A DNA stretch of 63,570 bases from UBA5336 sp038745855. GTDB taxonomy: Bacteria; Pseudomonadota; Alphaproteobacteria; Caulobacterales; Hyphomonadaceae. A program made the position numbers and the translations under genes. The stretch spans positions 1-63,570 of the forward strand of contig JBCDLC010000017.1 in NCBI GenBank assembly GCA_038745855.1, read 5' to 3'. Positions 1 through 7,227 of the stretch are shown here, piece after piece (position 1 is the stretch's first letter; each line of letters begins with the position of its first letter). The notes below the pieces were generated by a model, which was not told the origin of the DNA, did no database searches, and was given only the letters and a program-made list of their open reading frames with translations.

Positions 1-40
1 AGGGGCGTAGCTCTTCGATGGTGTCGGTGATGTTCGACAT
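1..40 (-). CDS. 5' end of an unidentified gene (partial)
   Basis: An ATG at 40-38 opens a minus-strand frame that runs off the left edge and reads MSNITDTIEELRP. Only 13 codons are visible, so the product cannot be assigned. The bases just before the start are pyrimidine-rich and hold no clear Shine-Dalgarno. A TGATAC lies about 15 bases upstream. Start and reading frame are plausible but unproven. Confidence 0.4.
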   Translation of the reverse strand, partial: MSNITDTIEELRP

Positions 41-233
41 TTAAGGGGAGCGTATCACGGGCGCGGGCCGGTCGGATAAGCGCTGGGTTTTTGCAACGAT
101 TACAGGGCGCAGGGCGTGGATACGGGAGAAGTTATCCTACAGCTGTCGGTGTCCTGCGGGGCAGCGCGGCGCGGTCGTTGCGACTGGGAAAGGCCCAGAG
201 CCTTCAGCGCCACTGCCGTGGCCTTGTCCGCCT

Positions 234-258
234 GGATTTGATCCCCCGGATCAAATCC
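234..258. repeat. perfect inverted repeat (11-bp stem, 3-base loop)
   Basis: GGATTTGATCC and GGATCAAATCC flank a CCC loop. The stem has no T-tract on either side, so it is not a standard intrinsic terminator. It sits next to the dispersed repeat at 285-316 and may belong to the same element. Confidence 0.8.
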
Positions 259-284
259 TCCGCTGGCGCGGACCGGCTCCCAAG

Positions 285-316
285 TCCATCGCGTCGCGGA
301 GGGCGCAGCCCGCAGC
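285..316 (-). repeat. dispersed repeat, copy 1
   Basis: Read on the minus strand, this 32-base segment matches 63381-63412 (plus strand) at 30 of 32 positions, the core being GCTGCGGGCT..CGCCCTCCGC. Both copies are intergenic and lie beyond gene ends. This suggests a small interspersed intergenic element of this genome. Confidence 0.7.
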
Positions 317-352
317 ACAGGGGGGGGATCGAGGTATAGACCAGATCAAGAC

Positions 353-901
353 TTAACGCGGGCAGGGTTCTCCGGCGCGGTGGTTGACGTGGATCATGAT
401 CGGGAGGCCCTGGCGCCCGTTTGCCATGCCCATGGTGGCCTGGATGTGGCACTGGCCGTCGAACTGCAGGCGGATGGGGAATTGGTCCATGCCGCGTCCG
501 CCGCGTTTCGGGGCAGAGGCGACGCCCTGGCCGACCATGCCGTTGAATTGGCCCTGCCATGTGACCGGGCCCTGGCGAACCATGAACCGGCCCTGGGCGT
601 CGACCTGGGCCGTGATCGGCGTTGGGGCGTTCTGGCCATTCATGGTCATGAACCATTGGCCGCCGAGGGAGGGGTAGTTGACGGCGCCGGGCGGGGTGAA
701 GCCTTGCTGGCCGTAGCCCTGTTGCGGCTGGCCGTAACCCGGTTGCTGTTGGCCGTAGCCTTGTTGGCCGTAGCCCTGTTGTTGCTGTTCGAAGCCCTGT
801 TGCCCGAAAGCGGGTTGGCCATATCCGCCCTGTTGTGGGGATTGGGCGGTCGCCGATGTGCCGAGGAGGATGGCGGTGACGATGGTGGCGAACGGTTTCA
901 T
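353..901 (-). CDS. secreted GYGQ-repeat low-complexity protein
   Basis: The 182-residue protein is of unrecognised family. Residues 1-20 form a signal peptide ending ATAQ. Residues 22-69 are a Gly/Tyr/Gln-rich tract with five GYGQ units, resembling prion-like or amyloidogenic linkers. Residues 75-182 look like a small folded domain rich in beta-type sequence with only two cysteines (151 and 180), which could form a disulphide after export. The start has a good ribosome site (AGGAG, about 7 bases upstream). A CRP-type palindrome at 975-990 lies 73 bases upstream, so cyclic-nucleotide control through the nearby Crp is likely. A structural or adhesive envelope role is only a guess. Confidence 0.75.
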   Translation of the reverse strand: MKPFATIVTAILLGTSATAQSPQQGGYGQPAFGQQGFEQQQQGYGQQGYGQQQPGYGQPQQGYGQQGFTPPGAVNYPSLGGQWFMTMNGQNAPTPITAQVDAQGRFMVRQGPVTWQGQFNGMVGQGVASAPKRGGRGMDQFPIRLQFDGQCHIQATMGMANGRQGLPIMIHVNHRAGEPCPR

Positions 902-974
902 GGGGGGCTCCTGCCTGATCGAGGGGTCTGTCCTTGGTGACGAGAACAGCTTGCCCCGATCAGGCGCGGGCCGA

Positions 975-990
975 TGTGAGCGGGCTCACA
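975..990. promoter_or_regulatory. CRP-type palindrome upstream of GYGQ gene
   Basis: TGTGAGCGGGCTCACA has 7-bp perfect arms around a 2-base centre and fits the TGTGA-N6-TCACA CRP consensus. It lies 73 bases upstream of the minus-strand gene starting at 901. The same sequence recurs at 11921 and 13606. The likely binder is the Crp-family protein encoded at 7266-7976. Confidence 0.75.
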
Positions 991-1015
991 GGGGGTGTTT
1001 TTTTGTTTCACCCCC
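991..1015. repeat. hairpin with A/T-rich loop
   Basis: GGGGGTG (991-997) and CACCCCC (1009-1015) pair across an 11-base loop that is nearly all T on the plus strand. It directly abuts the CRP palindrome. No T-tract follows the stem on the minus strand, so a terminator for the methyltransferase gene is uncertain. Confidence 0.5.
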
Positions 1016-1034
1016 GGGCGAGCCCCATACCCAT
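1008..1034 (-). other. possible 8-residue mini-ORF
   Basis: On the minus strand, ATG at 1034 opens a frame of eight codons (MGMGLARG) ending in TGA at 1008. It is preceded at 4-base spacing by AGGAGGC, the last of three tandem Shine-Dalgarno-like units (1039-1071). The stop overlaps the hairpin arm. Translation is not demonstrated. It could be a leader peptide or chance. Confidence 0.3.
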
Positions 1035-1038
1035 GGCG

Positions 1039-1071
1039 CCTCCTGGGCACCTCCTGGGCACCTCCTGGGCG
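1039..1071 (-). repeat. three tandem 11-base units resembling Shine-Dalgarno sites
   Basis: The plus strand reads CCTCCTGGGCA twice, then the same unit with a final G. On the minus strand each unit contains AGGAGG, a full Shine-Dalgarno core. The array lies in the 183-base gap downstream of the methyltransferase-like gene and upstream of the GYGQ gene promoter region. Confidence 0.8.
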
Positions 1072-1084
1072 CTTTGGGGTTTGG

Positions 1085-2077
1085 TTAGACCGGTTTCCTG
1101 AATTTGAGGGTCATCCGGTCGCTTTCGCCGATGGGCTCGTAGGTGGCGCGGGTTTCCTCGCCGCCCCGGAGGACGGGGGGCAAGGTCCAGACGCCGCCTT
1201 CGTAATCGGCGGTGTCCTTGGCATTGGCGTTGACTTCCGAGGTGCCGATCAGGGTGAAACCAGCGGCTTCGAAATTGGCGATGACGTCGGCCTGGCGGAG
1301 ATAGCCGTTGGAGCCGTCGGCATAATCGTCGGGGGCGTCGGCCTTGGCGCGGTGCTGGACGAGGCCGAGCGTGCCGCCGGGCTTGAGAAGGGCGAAGGCG
1401 TGGGCAGCCATGTCATCCTCGATGCCGCGCCGGGTCAGCCCGTGCATGGAGCGGAACACGAGGAGCGCATCGACGGTGCCGGCAATGGCTTCAGGAGCTT
1501 CGTCAATCTCGAACGCGGTGACGAGGGCGGGGTCGAGCCCGGTCCATTCATTGACGCGGCCGGGGAAGGTTTCCGGGAAGGCCTTGGCGCTGGCGAAGCG
1601 TTCGGGGTCGACATCATCGCCCGTAAGATAGGCGTCAATATCATGATTGGCGGCGAGGTAGCGGCCGGTTCCGGCCATATAGGGGGCAAGAACGCGGGTA
1701 TACCAGCCGCCGCCAGGGGCGTACTCGGCGACGGTCATGTCCGGTGTGATGCCGAAAAAGGTGAGGGTTTCCAGGGGACGACGGTGGATATCCCGGGGCG
1801 CGTCTTCGGTGCGGATGTCGCTGGCGAGAACTTCGGCGAGGGTCTGGCGGGCGGTGCTCGCGTCGATCGGCTCGGCTTTGTCTGTGAGGGTGCTGGCGGC
1901 GTCGGCAGTTGCGGCTTGCGCGGTGTCAGCGGCGCTTTCGAGGGCTTCGCTGGCGGGGGCGGCCGCTTGCGCAGGAGTGGGCGCCTCGGCGGTATCGGAT
2001 CCGATCGGAAGGGTCTCACAGGCGGCGATGCTGACAAGGGCCGTGGTGGCGAGAAGTGTTTTCAGGGCTGGGCGCAT
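1085..2077 (-). CDS. exported methyltransferase-like lipoprotein (predicted methyltransferase, COG4798 type)
   Basis: This is a 330-residue protein from ATG at 2077, chosen because AGAGAGGA precedes it at good spacing and a signal sequence follows directly. Residues 1-20 are a lipoprotein signal with box IAAC (Cys20). An Ala/Thr/Pro/Glu-rich linker runs to about residue 75. Residues 90-330 form a class I SAM-methyltransferase-like domain with a glycine-rich motif (AEYAPGGGWYTR at 118-128). This matches the predicted methyltransferases that proteobacteria export. Because SAM is not known to be available in the periplasm, the real activity is unclear. No CRP palindrome is seen upstream. It runs in the same direction as the GYGQ gene but is probably a separate transcription unit. 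Confidence 0.8.
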   Translation of the reverse strand: MRPALKTLLATTALVSIAACETLPIGSDTAEAPTPAQAAAPASEALESAADTAQAATADAASTLTDKAEPIDASTARQTLAEVLASDIRTEDAPRDIHRRPLETLTFFGITPDMTVAEYAPGGGWYTRVLAPYMAGTGRYLAANHDIDAYLTGDDVDPERFASAKAFPETFPGRVNEWTGLDPALVTAFEIDEAPEAIAGTVDALLVFRSMHGLTRRGIEDDMAAHAFALLKPGGTLGLVQHRAKADAPDDYADGSNGYLRQADVIANFEAAGFTLIGTSEVNANAKDTADYEGGVWTLPPVLRGGEETRATYEPIGESDRMTLKFRKPV

Positions 2078-2196
2078 CGGGTCGGTCCTCTCTGGTTGGG
2101 GCGCGTGCGGGTTGCATGCCCCCTCAATGACTGGGTGTCCTAGCAAGGGGAGAGGGTGGCGATAAGTGAAATCGTTACGTCACCGATATGGAATAT

Positions 2197-2226
2197 GCGC
2201 TGTCCTTGCCGGGGGCAGGACAGCGC
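2197..2226. terminator. strong hairpin downstream of kinase operon, possible terminator
   Basis: GCGCTGTCCT and AGGACAGCGC form a 10-bp stem, extended by GCC/GGC inside. It lies about 50 bases beyond the stop of the exported-protein gene at 2279 (minus strand). The following minus-strand bases are AT-rich but not a T-tract, so termination by this hairpin alone is uncertain. Confidence 0.4.
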
Positions 2227-2278
2227 ATGGGATTGTGCGGTGGGGGCGGTGCGGAGCTTCCGGAAGGACTTCCGGGGG

Positions 2279-2845
2279 CTAGTCCACGATGCGGAAGGGT
2301 TGCTTGTCGGCAAACCGTTCGGCGGCGCCGTCCTGGAACTCCAGCTCCATGTCATAGCGGCCACCCGGCGCGCCTTCGGGGACGGTCGCTTCGAAGCGGA
2401 CGTGCCAGCGGCCCGCCGTCAGCCTGTAGTCCCGCTCGCGCACGGAGATGGGTTGGCCGTCATGGTAGATCCGGCTGATCAGCGTGCCGTCCACGGTTTC
2501 GGCACCGCGGCCGCAGAGCGTGTATGTGAAGCTCTGGCTGATGTCTTCGCCCGCAAGGACGTAGCGGGGGCCGACCACGTGCTTTTCAAGGGCGATCTGT
2601 GTGCCTTTCTGGCGGCAGTTGCCATCGAAGCGGAGTAGCATGGGGGCCGTCACGAGTTCAGCGCCGATGTCTGCGTCGGTCGTGGTCTGCGCGGTCTCGT
2701 TGGTCATGCCGGGCTTTTCGGTGGTCGGCCAGCTGGGTGCGCCAACGGTGGGCATATCGGCCGGGATCGAGGCGCAGGCGGCAGTTGAGAGGGCTAGGGC
2801 AGCGGCGGTGATGCTGCGGGTGAAGAGGGTTTTGAGGCGGGTCAT
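2279..2845 (-). CDS. small exported protein or lipoprotein of the kinase operon
   Basis: This is a 188-residue protein of unrecognised family. ATG at 2845 is used because it follows the kinase stop by one base and opens a signal peptide. Residues 1-24 are hydrophobic and end TAAC, a weak lipobox because Thr replaces the usual Leu at -3. Signal peptidase I cleavage after ACA is the alternative. The mature part contains two cysteines spaced for a disulphide (NCRQ and TLCGRG) and a beta-rich segment. As the third gene of the PP2C-kinase operon it is a candidate periplasmic partner or sensor for the kinase's extracytoplasmic tail. That link is inferred from position only. Confidence 0.75.
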   Translation of the reverse strand: MTRLKTLFTRSITAAALALSTAACASIPADMPTVGAPSWPTTEKPGMTNETAQTTTDADIGAELVTAPMLLRFDGNCRQKGTQIALEKHVVGPRYVLAGEDISQSFTYTLCGRGAETVDGTLISRIYHDGQPISVRERDYRLTAGRWHVRFEATVPEGAPGGRYDMELEFQDGAAERFADKQPFRIVD

Positions 2846-2846
2846 G

Positions 2847-4331
2847 TCATGTGTCCTTCCAGGTCCAGGCGGAGCTGCCTGTTTCGGCGTCTGGCTCCGG
2901 GTTTGTGTCGGTGGTCTCGGCGGCGCTTGGAGGCGATGCCAGGACCGGTGTGGGCGCCGGTGCCAGGGTTGTGGGGGCGGGCACCGGCAGGGTCTCGGCG
3001 ACGGGCTGGGCACCGCTTTCAGCGGGGGCCTGATCCATCGGATCGATCGAGCGGGGGCGTTCGATCTCTCGAGGAATGTCGTAGGCGATCTGGGGCTCGT
3101 GGAATGTGGGCTGGCTCACAGGTGTGTTCAGAAGCCTGGAGAGGCGTTCCGCTGTGTTTTCCTGCTCGGTTGCGGTTTCCAAGGTGCCGCCTGTGTCGGT
3201 TGCGAAGGCTGTGATGGCGGGTGCCGGTTGGTCGTGGGCCGCTGGGGGTGTGCCGAGGGCGCCCGATTGGATCACGAAGAGGCCGGTGACGGCGGATAGG
3301 GCCAGCGTGAAGGCGGAAGCGGCAGCGACAACGGCAGTGTCGTCAGAGACCGATGGCAGGACGCTGGAGAGCCTGGAGCGGGCCGCAGCGACGGCGCTGC
3401 TGGCACCGGACAGCATGGATCCCTGTGCTGAGGCGGCCCGCATGGCCTCAATGAGCGACCGGGTGAGGGGCGCTGGCTTGGCTTTCGGAGCGGAGGCGAG
3501 GGCGCTGACGAGGATTTCCCGTCCATCGGCCGATGCTAGCGTTTCGAGTTGGCGGCGGAAGTCAGCGGCGGTGCTGGGCCGGTTGTCTGGGTTGGACTGG
3601 AGGCCTGCCTCGATGACGCGGCGGAGGGGGCTGCCGATGGATGTGGGGAGGGGTTTTGGTGCCTCGCCGTTCATCTTGGCGCGAAGCAATTCCGTCTCGG
3701 AACAGTCCGCAAAGGGCGCAGCGCCCGTGAGCAGTTCATAGAGCGTCGCGGCCAGGCCGTAGACGTCGGTGGAGGGGCTTGTGGCGGCGCCGCCGAAGGC
3801 TTCGGGGGCCATGTAGTGGAGGGTGCCGACGAGGCAGCCCTGGCGGGTTAGGCGTTCGCCGCCTTCCTGTTGGGCGATACCGAAATCGATGAGCTTGACC
3901 GTTCCATCAGCCGTAACGATGGCGTTGGCAGGCTTGAGGTCGCGGTGCAGGACTCCGGCGGCGTGGGCAACCTCGAGACCCTTGGCGAGTTCAACGCCCG
4001 CGTGGATGACCGCGGGAGCAGCCAGTCTGCCAGTGAGTGCGGCGAGGGTCGGGCCCTTGACGTACTCCATGATGATGGCGTCGAAGCGCTCGAAACTTTC
4101 AAGGGCGTAGATGCCGGCGATATTGGCACAGTTGAGCTGGGCCAGGGTGCGCGCTTCGAGTTTGAAGCGTTTGCGCCAGTCTGCGCCATTCGGGCCGTTT
4201 GCAGCGTGCAGGGTCTTGAAGGCGACCTCGCGGCCGAGGGCCTTGTCCTCTGCGAGGTAGACCTCGCCAGCGCCGCCGCGCCCGAGGACGCCAGACAGTT
4301 CGTAATTACCAAGGGTGATGCGCCGGGTCAT
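2847..4331 (-). CDS. membrane-anchored Ser/Thr protein kinase (Hanks type)
   Basis: This is a 494-residue protein. ATG at 4331 overlaps the phosphatase stop as ATGA. The kinase domain spans residues 10-265: glycine loop GRGGAGEV (17-24), ATP-anchoring Lys39, HRDLKPAN (Asp131), DFG (149-151) and APE (175-177). All catalytic residues are present, so it should be active. A single membrane segment (about 333-356) follows. The remaining 140 residues are Pro/Ala/Glu-rich with no PASTA repeats and would be periplasmic. The Ser/Thr-rich stretch just before the membrane (about 300-330) is a possible autophosphorylation site. The partner phosphatase is encoded immediately upstream and a putative exported partner downstream. 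Confidence 0.93.
   Translation of the reverse strand: MTRRITLGNYELSGVLGRGGAGEVYLAEDKALGREVAFKTLHAANGPNGADWRKRFKLEARTLAQLNCANIAGIYALESFERFDAIIMEYVKGPTLAALTGRLAAPAVIHAGVELAKGLEVAHAAGVLHRDLKPANAIVTADGTVKLIDFGIAQQEGGERLTRQGCLVGTLHYMAPEAFGGAATSPSTDVYGLAATLYELLTGAAPFADCSETELLRAKMNGEAPKPLPTSIGSPLRRVIEAGLQSNPDNRPSTAADFRRQLETLASADGREILVSALASAPKAKPAPLTRSLIEAMRAASAQGSMLSGASSAVAAARSRLSSVLPSVSDDTAVVAAASAFTLALSAVTGLFVIQSGALGTPPAAHDQPAPAITAFATDTGGTLETATEQENTAERLSRLLNTPVSQPTFHEPQIAYDIPREIERPRSIDPMDQAPAESGAQPVAETLPVPAPTTLAPAPTPVLASPPSAAETTDTNPEPDAETGSSAWTWKDT
3105..3120. promoter_or_regulatory. possible sixth CRP-like palindrome, inside kinase gene
   Basis: TGTGGGCTGGCTCACA differs from the site consensus at one arm position. 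It lies within the kinase coding sequence, about 260 bases upstream of the exported-protein gene start at 2845. It may be chance, because the codons read as ordinary kinase tail. Confidence 0.25.
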
Positions 4332-5191
4332 GTGAGGGCTCCTGTGATCGAGATGTCTCCGGTTTCTGCGAGGGGTGAAGCGGTGGGCGCGGCCACGGTT
4401 TGGGCGGCGGCGCTGAGATCGAAGATGCCGAGCGAGACATTGTCCCGGGCGCCGGCCTTGAGGGCCTGGTACCGGAGCACGTCGCAGGCCTCTTGCGCGG
4501 CGGGGACGTTCCTCATGCACGCTGCGATGGCTTTGTCCGTGAGGGCGTCGGTGAGGCCGTCGCTGCAGAGGAGGATGCGGTCGCCGGCGTCGAGGCGGTG
4601 TCCGGTGCGGGGCGAGACGGCGGGGGTGACGGCCTCGCCTTTGCCAATGGCCTGGAGGACGATGTTCTTCTGAGGGTGGGTGCGGGCGGCTTCGGGGGAG
4701 AGGTCGCCATTGGCGACGAGGGCCGCAACGAGGGAATGGTCTTCGGTGAGCTGGGTTAGACTGCCGCTGCGCATGCGATAGACGCGGCAGTCGCCAATGT
4801 GGCCCGTGTGGAGGCGGCCGTCCTGGATGAGGATGAGGGCGATCGTGGTGCCCATGCCGCGGCGCCGGGCATCGGCGGCTGCAGCGCAGCGGACCGCGCG
4901 GTCTGCGCCGAGAAGGGTGTGGGTCAGCCATGGGGCGGGGCGGTTGGGCGCGGCGGAAAAGCGCTTGAGGCAGGTGTCGACGGCGATCTGGCTTGCGACT
5001 TCACCGGCGGCGTGACCGCCCATGCCGTCAGCGACGATGGCGAGGACACGGTCTGAGCGTCCACTGGGCTTTGCGGCATCAATGCGGAAGGCAACGCGGT
5101 CTTCATTGTGGGGCCGGACGGTGCCGACATCGGAGACCATGGCGCCCTGGACATTCAGGGACGGGCGGTGGCGTTTCAGTCGGCCGAACAT
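4328..5191 (-). CDS. PP2C-family protein serine/threonine phosphatase
   Basis: This is a 287-residue metal-dependent phosphatase. The order of motifs is complete: SDVGTVRPHNEDR near residue 20, VADGMGGHAAGE near 55, GHIGDCRVYRM, LTEDHS, LLCSDGLTD and ARDNVS. These supply the Asp residues that bind Mg/Mn. No signal or membrane segment is present, so it is cytoplasmic. It is the first gene of a three-gene operon and should reverse phosphorylation by the kinase whose start overlaps its stop. ATG at 5191 has GGGAG upstream. A CRP-type palindrome lies 95 bases upstream (5287-5302), so the whole phospho-signalling operon is probably under cyclic-nucleotide control. Confidence 0.93.
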   Translation of the reverse strand: MFGRLKRHRPSLNVQGAMVSDVGTVRPHNEDRVAFRIDAAKPSGRSDRVLAIVADGMGGHAAGEVASQIAVDTCLKRFSAAPNRPAPWLTHTLLGADRAVRCAAAADARRRGMGTTIALILIQDGRLHTGHIGDCRVYRMRSGSLTQLTEDHSLVAALVANGDLSPEAARTHPQKNIVLQAIGKGEAVTPAVSPRTGHRLDAGDRILLCSDGLTDALTDKAIAACMRNVPAAQEACDVLRYQALKAGARDNVSLGIFDLSAAAQTVAAPTASPLAETGDISITGALT

Positions 5192-5286
5192 CGGTGTCTC
5201 CCATGGGTTAGGCGGCGACAGGGCCGCGGGGGTGGTGGGGTGCCATTTGGCGTTGAAGACAGAATAGCGACGGGGCGCAGGGGCGA

Positions 5287-5302
5287 TGTGAGCTGGCTCT
5301 CA
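5287..5302. promoter_or_regulatory. CRP-type palindrome upstream of PP2C-kinase operon
   Basis: TGTGAGCTGGCTCTCA has one mismatch from the arms of the perfect sites. It lies 95 bases upstream of the phosphatase start. Its sequence and spacing agree with the sites at 975, 7228 and 13606. Confidence 0.65.
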
Positions 5303-5357
5303 GGCTGCAGAGAAATGTGCGGGGTGCGGATCGTTTGGGGCATGTTTGCCAAAGGGA

Positions 5358-5387
5358 AGCGCCGCCCTCTCTCGGAAGGGCGGCGCT
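5358..5387 (-). terminator. hairpin downstream of FHA-protease gene
   Basis: AGCGCCGCCCT and AGGGCGGCGCT form a perfect 11-bp GC-rich stem around an 8-base loop, 25 bases beyond the protease stop. On the minus strand the stem is followed by TCCCTTTGG, a weak T-tract. It would separate the protease transcript from the phosphatase-kinase operon. Confidence 0.65.
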
Positions 5388-5412
5388 GGTCTTCGGTCTG
5401 GTGTGTGGGGGA

Positions 5413-7149
5413 TCAGTCCACGATACGGCGCGGGCCGAGCAAGGAGACCCCGAAGGTGATCGGCACAGCGAAGGAGGTGCTGGCGCCTGTGGCGGTTTCC
5501 CGGCCGTAGGTGTAGATGCCGATCACTTCGCCCTGGTCGTTGAAGACAGGTCCGCCGCTATTGCCCGATCCGGTGCCTGGGACAGCGATCTCATAGATGT
5601 AACCCAGGACATTCTCGGTGTAGTGGACGGTGCCTGGTTCGGCCTCAAATTCCCGGCGTCCCTTGGCAATGTTGGAGACGTTGCCGACGGTGATGGTTGG
5701 GTCTGCGATCTGCTCATAGGAGTAGCGCCGGCCGACTTCGGTGGTCTCCATCAGGGCCGAGTAGCGCTCGGAAACATCCGGGTAGCCCATGACATAGGCG
5801 CGGGAGCCGCGTGCGGGTTCGGCCTTGGGGTCTGCCAGCGTGACAGCCTTCAGACGGGTTGGCACGTCGACCTTGAGCATCGCGACATCTGCGGCCGCTG
5901 ACACCCGGACCAGTTCGGCCTCGAATGAAATGGCCGTGCCCGGGAACTGGACCTTGAGCTGGTCCGCTTGGCCTTCGAAATCCCTCCAGCCGAGGTTGCG
6001 GGGGACATCGCCGGACGTGTCGAACAGGTAACCGCCATCGCTGGGGCGCCATTCCATTATGCTCGGCGCCATGGACAGGAGCGCATCCATGCTTTCGACC
6101 TGCATCTCGCCCTTGTCATCGATGATGATACCAGCAGTGTAGCCTGCGAGGTCGGAGCTGTAGGGAATGTTCCAGGACGCGGCGACATGCTTGTTGGTCA
6201 GGATGAAGCCGTTCTCGGAGACCACGAAACCGCTGCCCTGGAGTTGGCCCTCTGCGATAGCCGGGTTGAAGCCCGACTCGCTGGAGAGGGTGAGGACCCG
6301 GACCAGTTCGCCGCCCTCGATCTTGAAGACCGGCAGATTGTGGACGAAGCCCTCGTTCTCGTACTTGAGGGTCTGCTGGTAGACCGTTGCGTTCGAGATG
6401 GGGTCGGTGAGGCGCCATCCGGCGTGGATCATGACGTTGGTGTCGCGAAATTGCTGTTCGATCTGCTCGGCGGAGAGACCGACGCGGTCACTGACCGAGC
6501 GGATCTCACGGCCGGCTTCGGCGATGACCTGGTTGGCATTCTCGATGGCGCCGCGGGTTTCTGCGGCCTGGCTTTGGCCGGAGACCAGTAGGCCGCCGCC
6601 GACCATCAGGATTGCCATGGCTGCCGTGCCAAGGCCGAGGGCGAGCTTGCGGGAGCTGGACTTGCGCTCGACTGACAGCATGCGCTGGACGGTTTCAGCG
6701 CCGACGCCGGACTTTGGCGCGGCTGCGTCGGCGCCGGCCACGTCCATGATTTCGGTTTTCATGCCGAGATCGAGGATTTGTGTAGCCGGTGCTGCCAGAT
6801 GCGCGGCGAGGTGGGCTGGGCAGGGGTCGAGATCGAAGGTGAACACCGGGCCGCCTTTGCCGAGCTGGATTTCGCTGGATGGGGAGAGTTCGGTCGCGCC
6901 TGAAATCTGCTCGCCGTTGACGAACGTGCCGTTCCGGCTGCCGAGGTCGTTGATCTCGATGGTGAGGGGATCTGCGGTTGTCACGGTAATGGCCGCGTGG
7001 CGGCGGCTGACGGCGGTATCCTGGGTGGGGTCGAGGGCGATCTCGCAGGCGGGGTCGCGTCCGATATGGAGCGTGGCCGCATCGACGGGGAATTGCTCGA
7101 CCTGGTTGGCCTTGGCGCCTGCGGTGTGGCGGATGATGATGTTGGTCAT
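5413..7149 (-). CDS. FHA domain - transmembrane - trypsin-like serine protease
   Basis: This is a 578-residue protein. Residues 1-108 form a forkhead-associated phosphothreonine-binding domain: GR at 30-31, SRRH at 48-51, and SRNGTFVNG from 71. A Ser/Lys/Arg-rich juxtamembrane stretch (160-168) and one membrane segment (about 168-190) follow. Residues 300-560 are a chymotrypsin-fold protease with His321 (TNKHVA), Asp421 (ADVAML) and Ser531 (GNSGGP). All three catalytic residues are present, and no PDZ domain is seen. Topology places FHA in the cytoplasm and the protease in the periplasm. It could therefore couple threonine phosphorylation by the adjacent kinase to periplasmic proteolysis, which is an inference. 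A CRP palindrome lies 78 bases upstream. Confidence 0.9.
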   Translation of the reverse strand: MTNIIIRHTAGAKANQVEQFPVDAATLHIGRDPACEIALDPTQDTAVSRRHAAITVTTADPLTIEINDLGSRNGTFVNGEQISGATELSPSSEIQLGKGGPVFTFDLDPCPAHLAAHLAAPATQILDLGMKTEIMDVAGADAAAPKSGVGAETVQRMLSVERKSSSRKLALGLGTAAMAILMVGGGLLVSGQSQAAETRGAIENANQVIAEAGREIRSVSDRVGLSAEQIEQQFRDTNVMIHAGWRLTDPISNATVYQQTLKYENEGFVHNLPVFKIEGGELVRVLTLSSESGFNPAIAEGQLQGSGFVVSENGFILTNKHVAASWNIPYSSDLAGYTAGIIIDDKGEMQVESMDALLSMAPSIMEWRPSDGGYLFDTSGDVPRNLGWRDFEGQADQLKVQFPGTAISFEAELVRVSAAADVAMLKVDVPTRLKAVTLADPKAEPARGSRAYVMGYPDVSERYSALMETTEVGRRYSYEQIADPTITVGNVSNIAKGRREFEAEPGTVHYTENVLGYIYEIAVPGTGSGNSGGPVFNDQGEVIGIYTYGRETATGASTSFAVPITFGVSLLGPRRIVD

Positions 7150-7227
7150 TGTCTTGGTTCCTGTTTGGGTTTCGCCTCGACAGCCGTGGCGACCCGTGCA
7201 GAGCTACAGGGGATGGGTTATGGCGGC

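Larger units (their letters stand above)
41..352. other. intergenic stretch, no gene recognised
   Basis: These 312 bases separate the partial left-edge gene from the GYGQ-repeat protein gene. Short open frames exist on both strands, but none has a convincing start, ribosome site or protein-like composition. The stretch holds a perfect 11-bp hairpin (234-258), a copy of a dispersed repeat (285-316) and a run of G near 320-328. It probably carries the promoter of the left-edge gene and the 3' region of the GYGQ gene. Confidence 0.6.

Noticed and set aside
1039..1071. CRISPR-like repeat array
   Set aside because: Units are only 11 bases and contiguous, with no spacers and no cas genes in the window.
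995..2143. 382-residue plus-strand open frame antisense to the methyltransferase-like gene
   Set aside because: Gly-rich composition, no domain logic and no ribosome site. The minus-strand frame has a lipoprotein signal and a recognisable domain.
2167..2184. GTGA..TCAC pair upstream of the methyltransferase-like gene as another CRP site
   Set aside because: The half-sites are 10 bases apart instead of 6 and lack the GC extensions shared by the real set.
4332..4931. 200-residue N-terminal extension of the kinase frame
   Set aside because: It is Arg/Pro/His-rich shadow coding inside the phosphatase gene. The kinase domain starts right after ATG at 4331, which overlaps the phosphatase stop.
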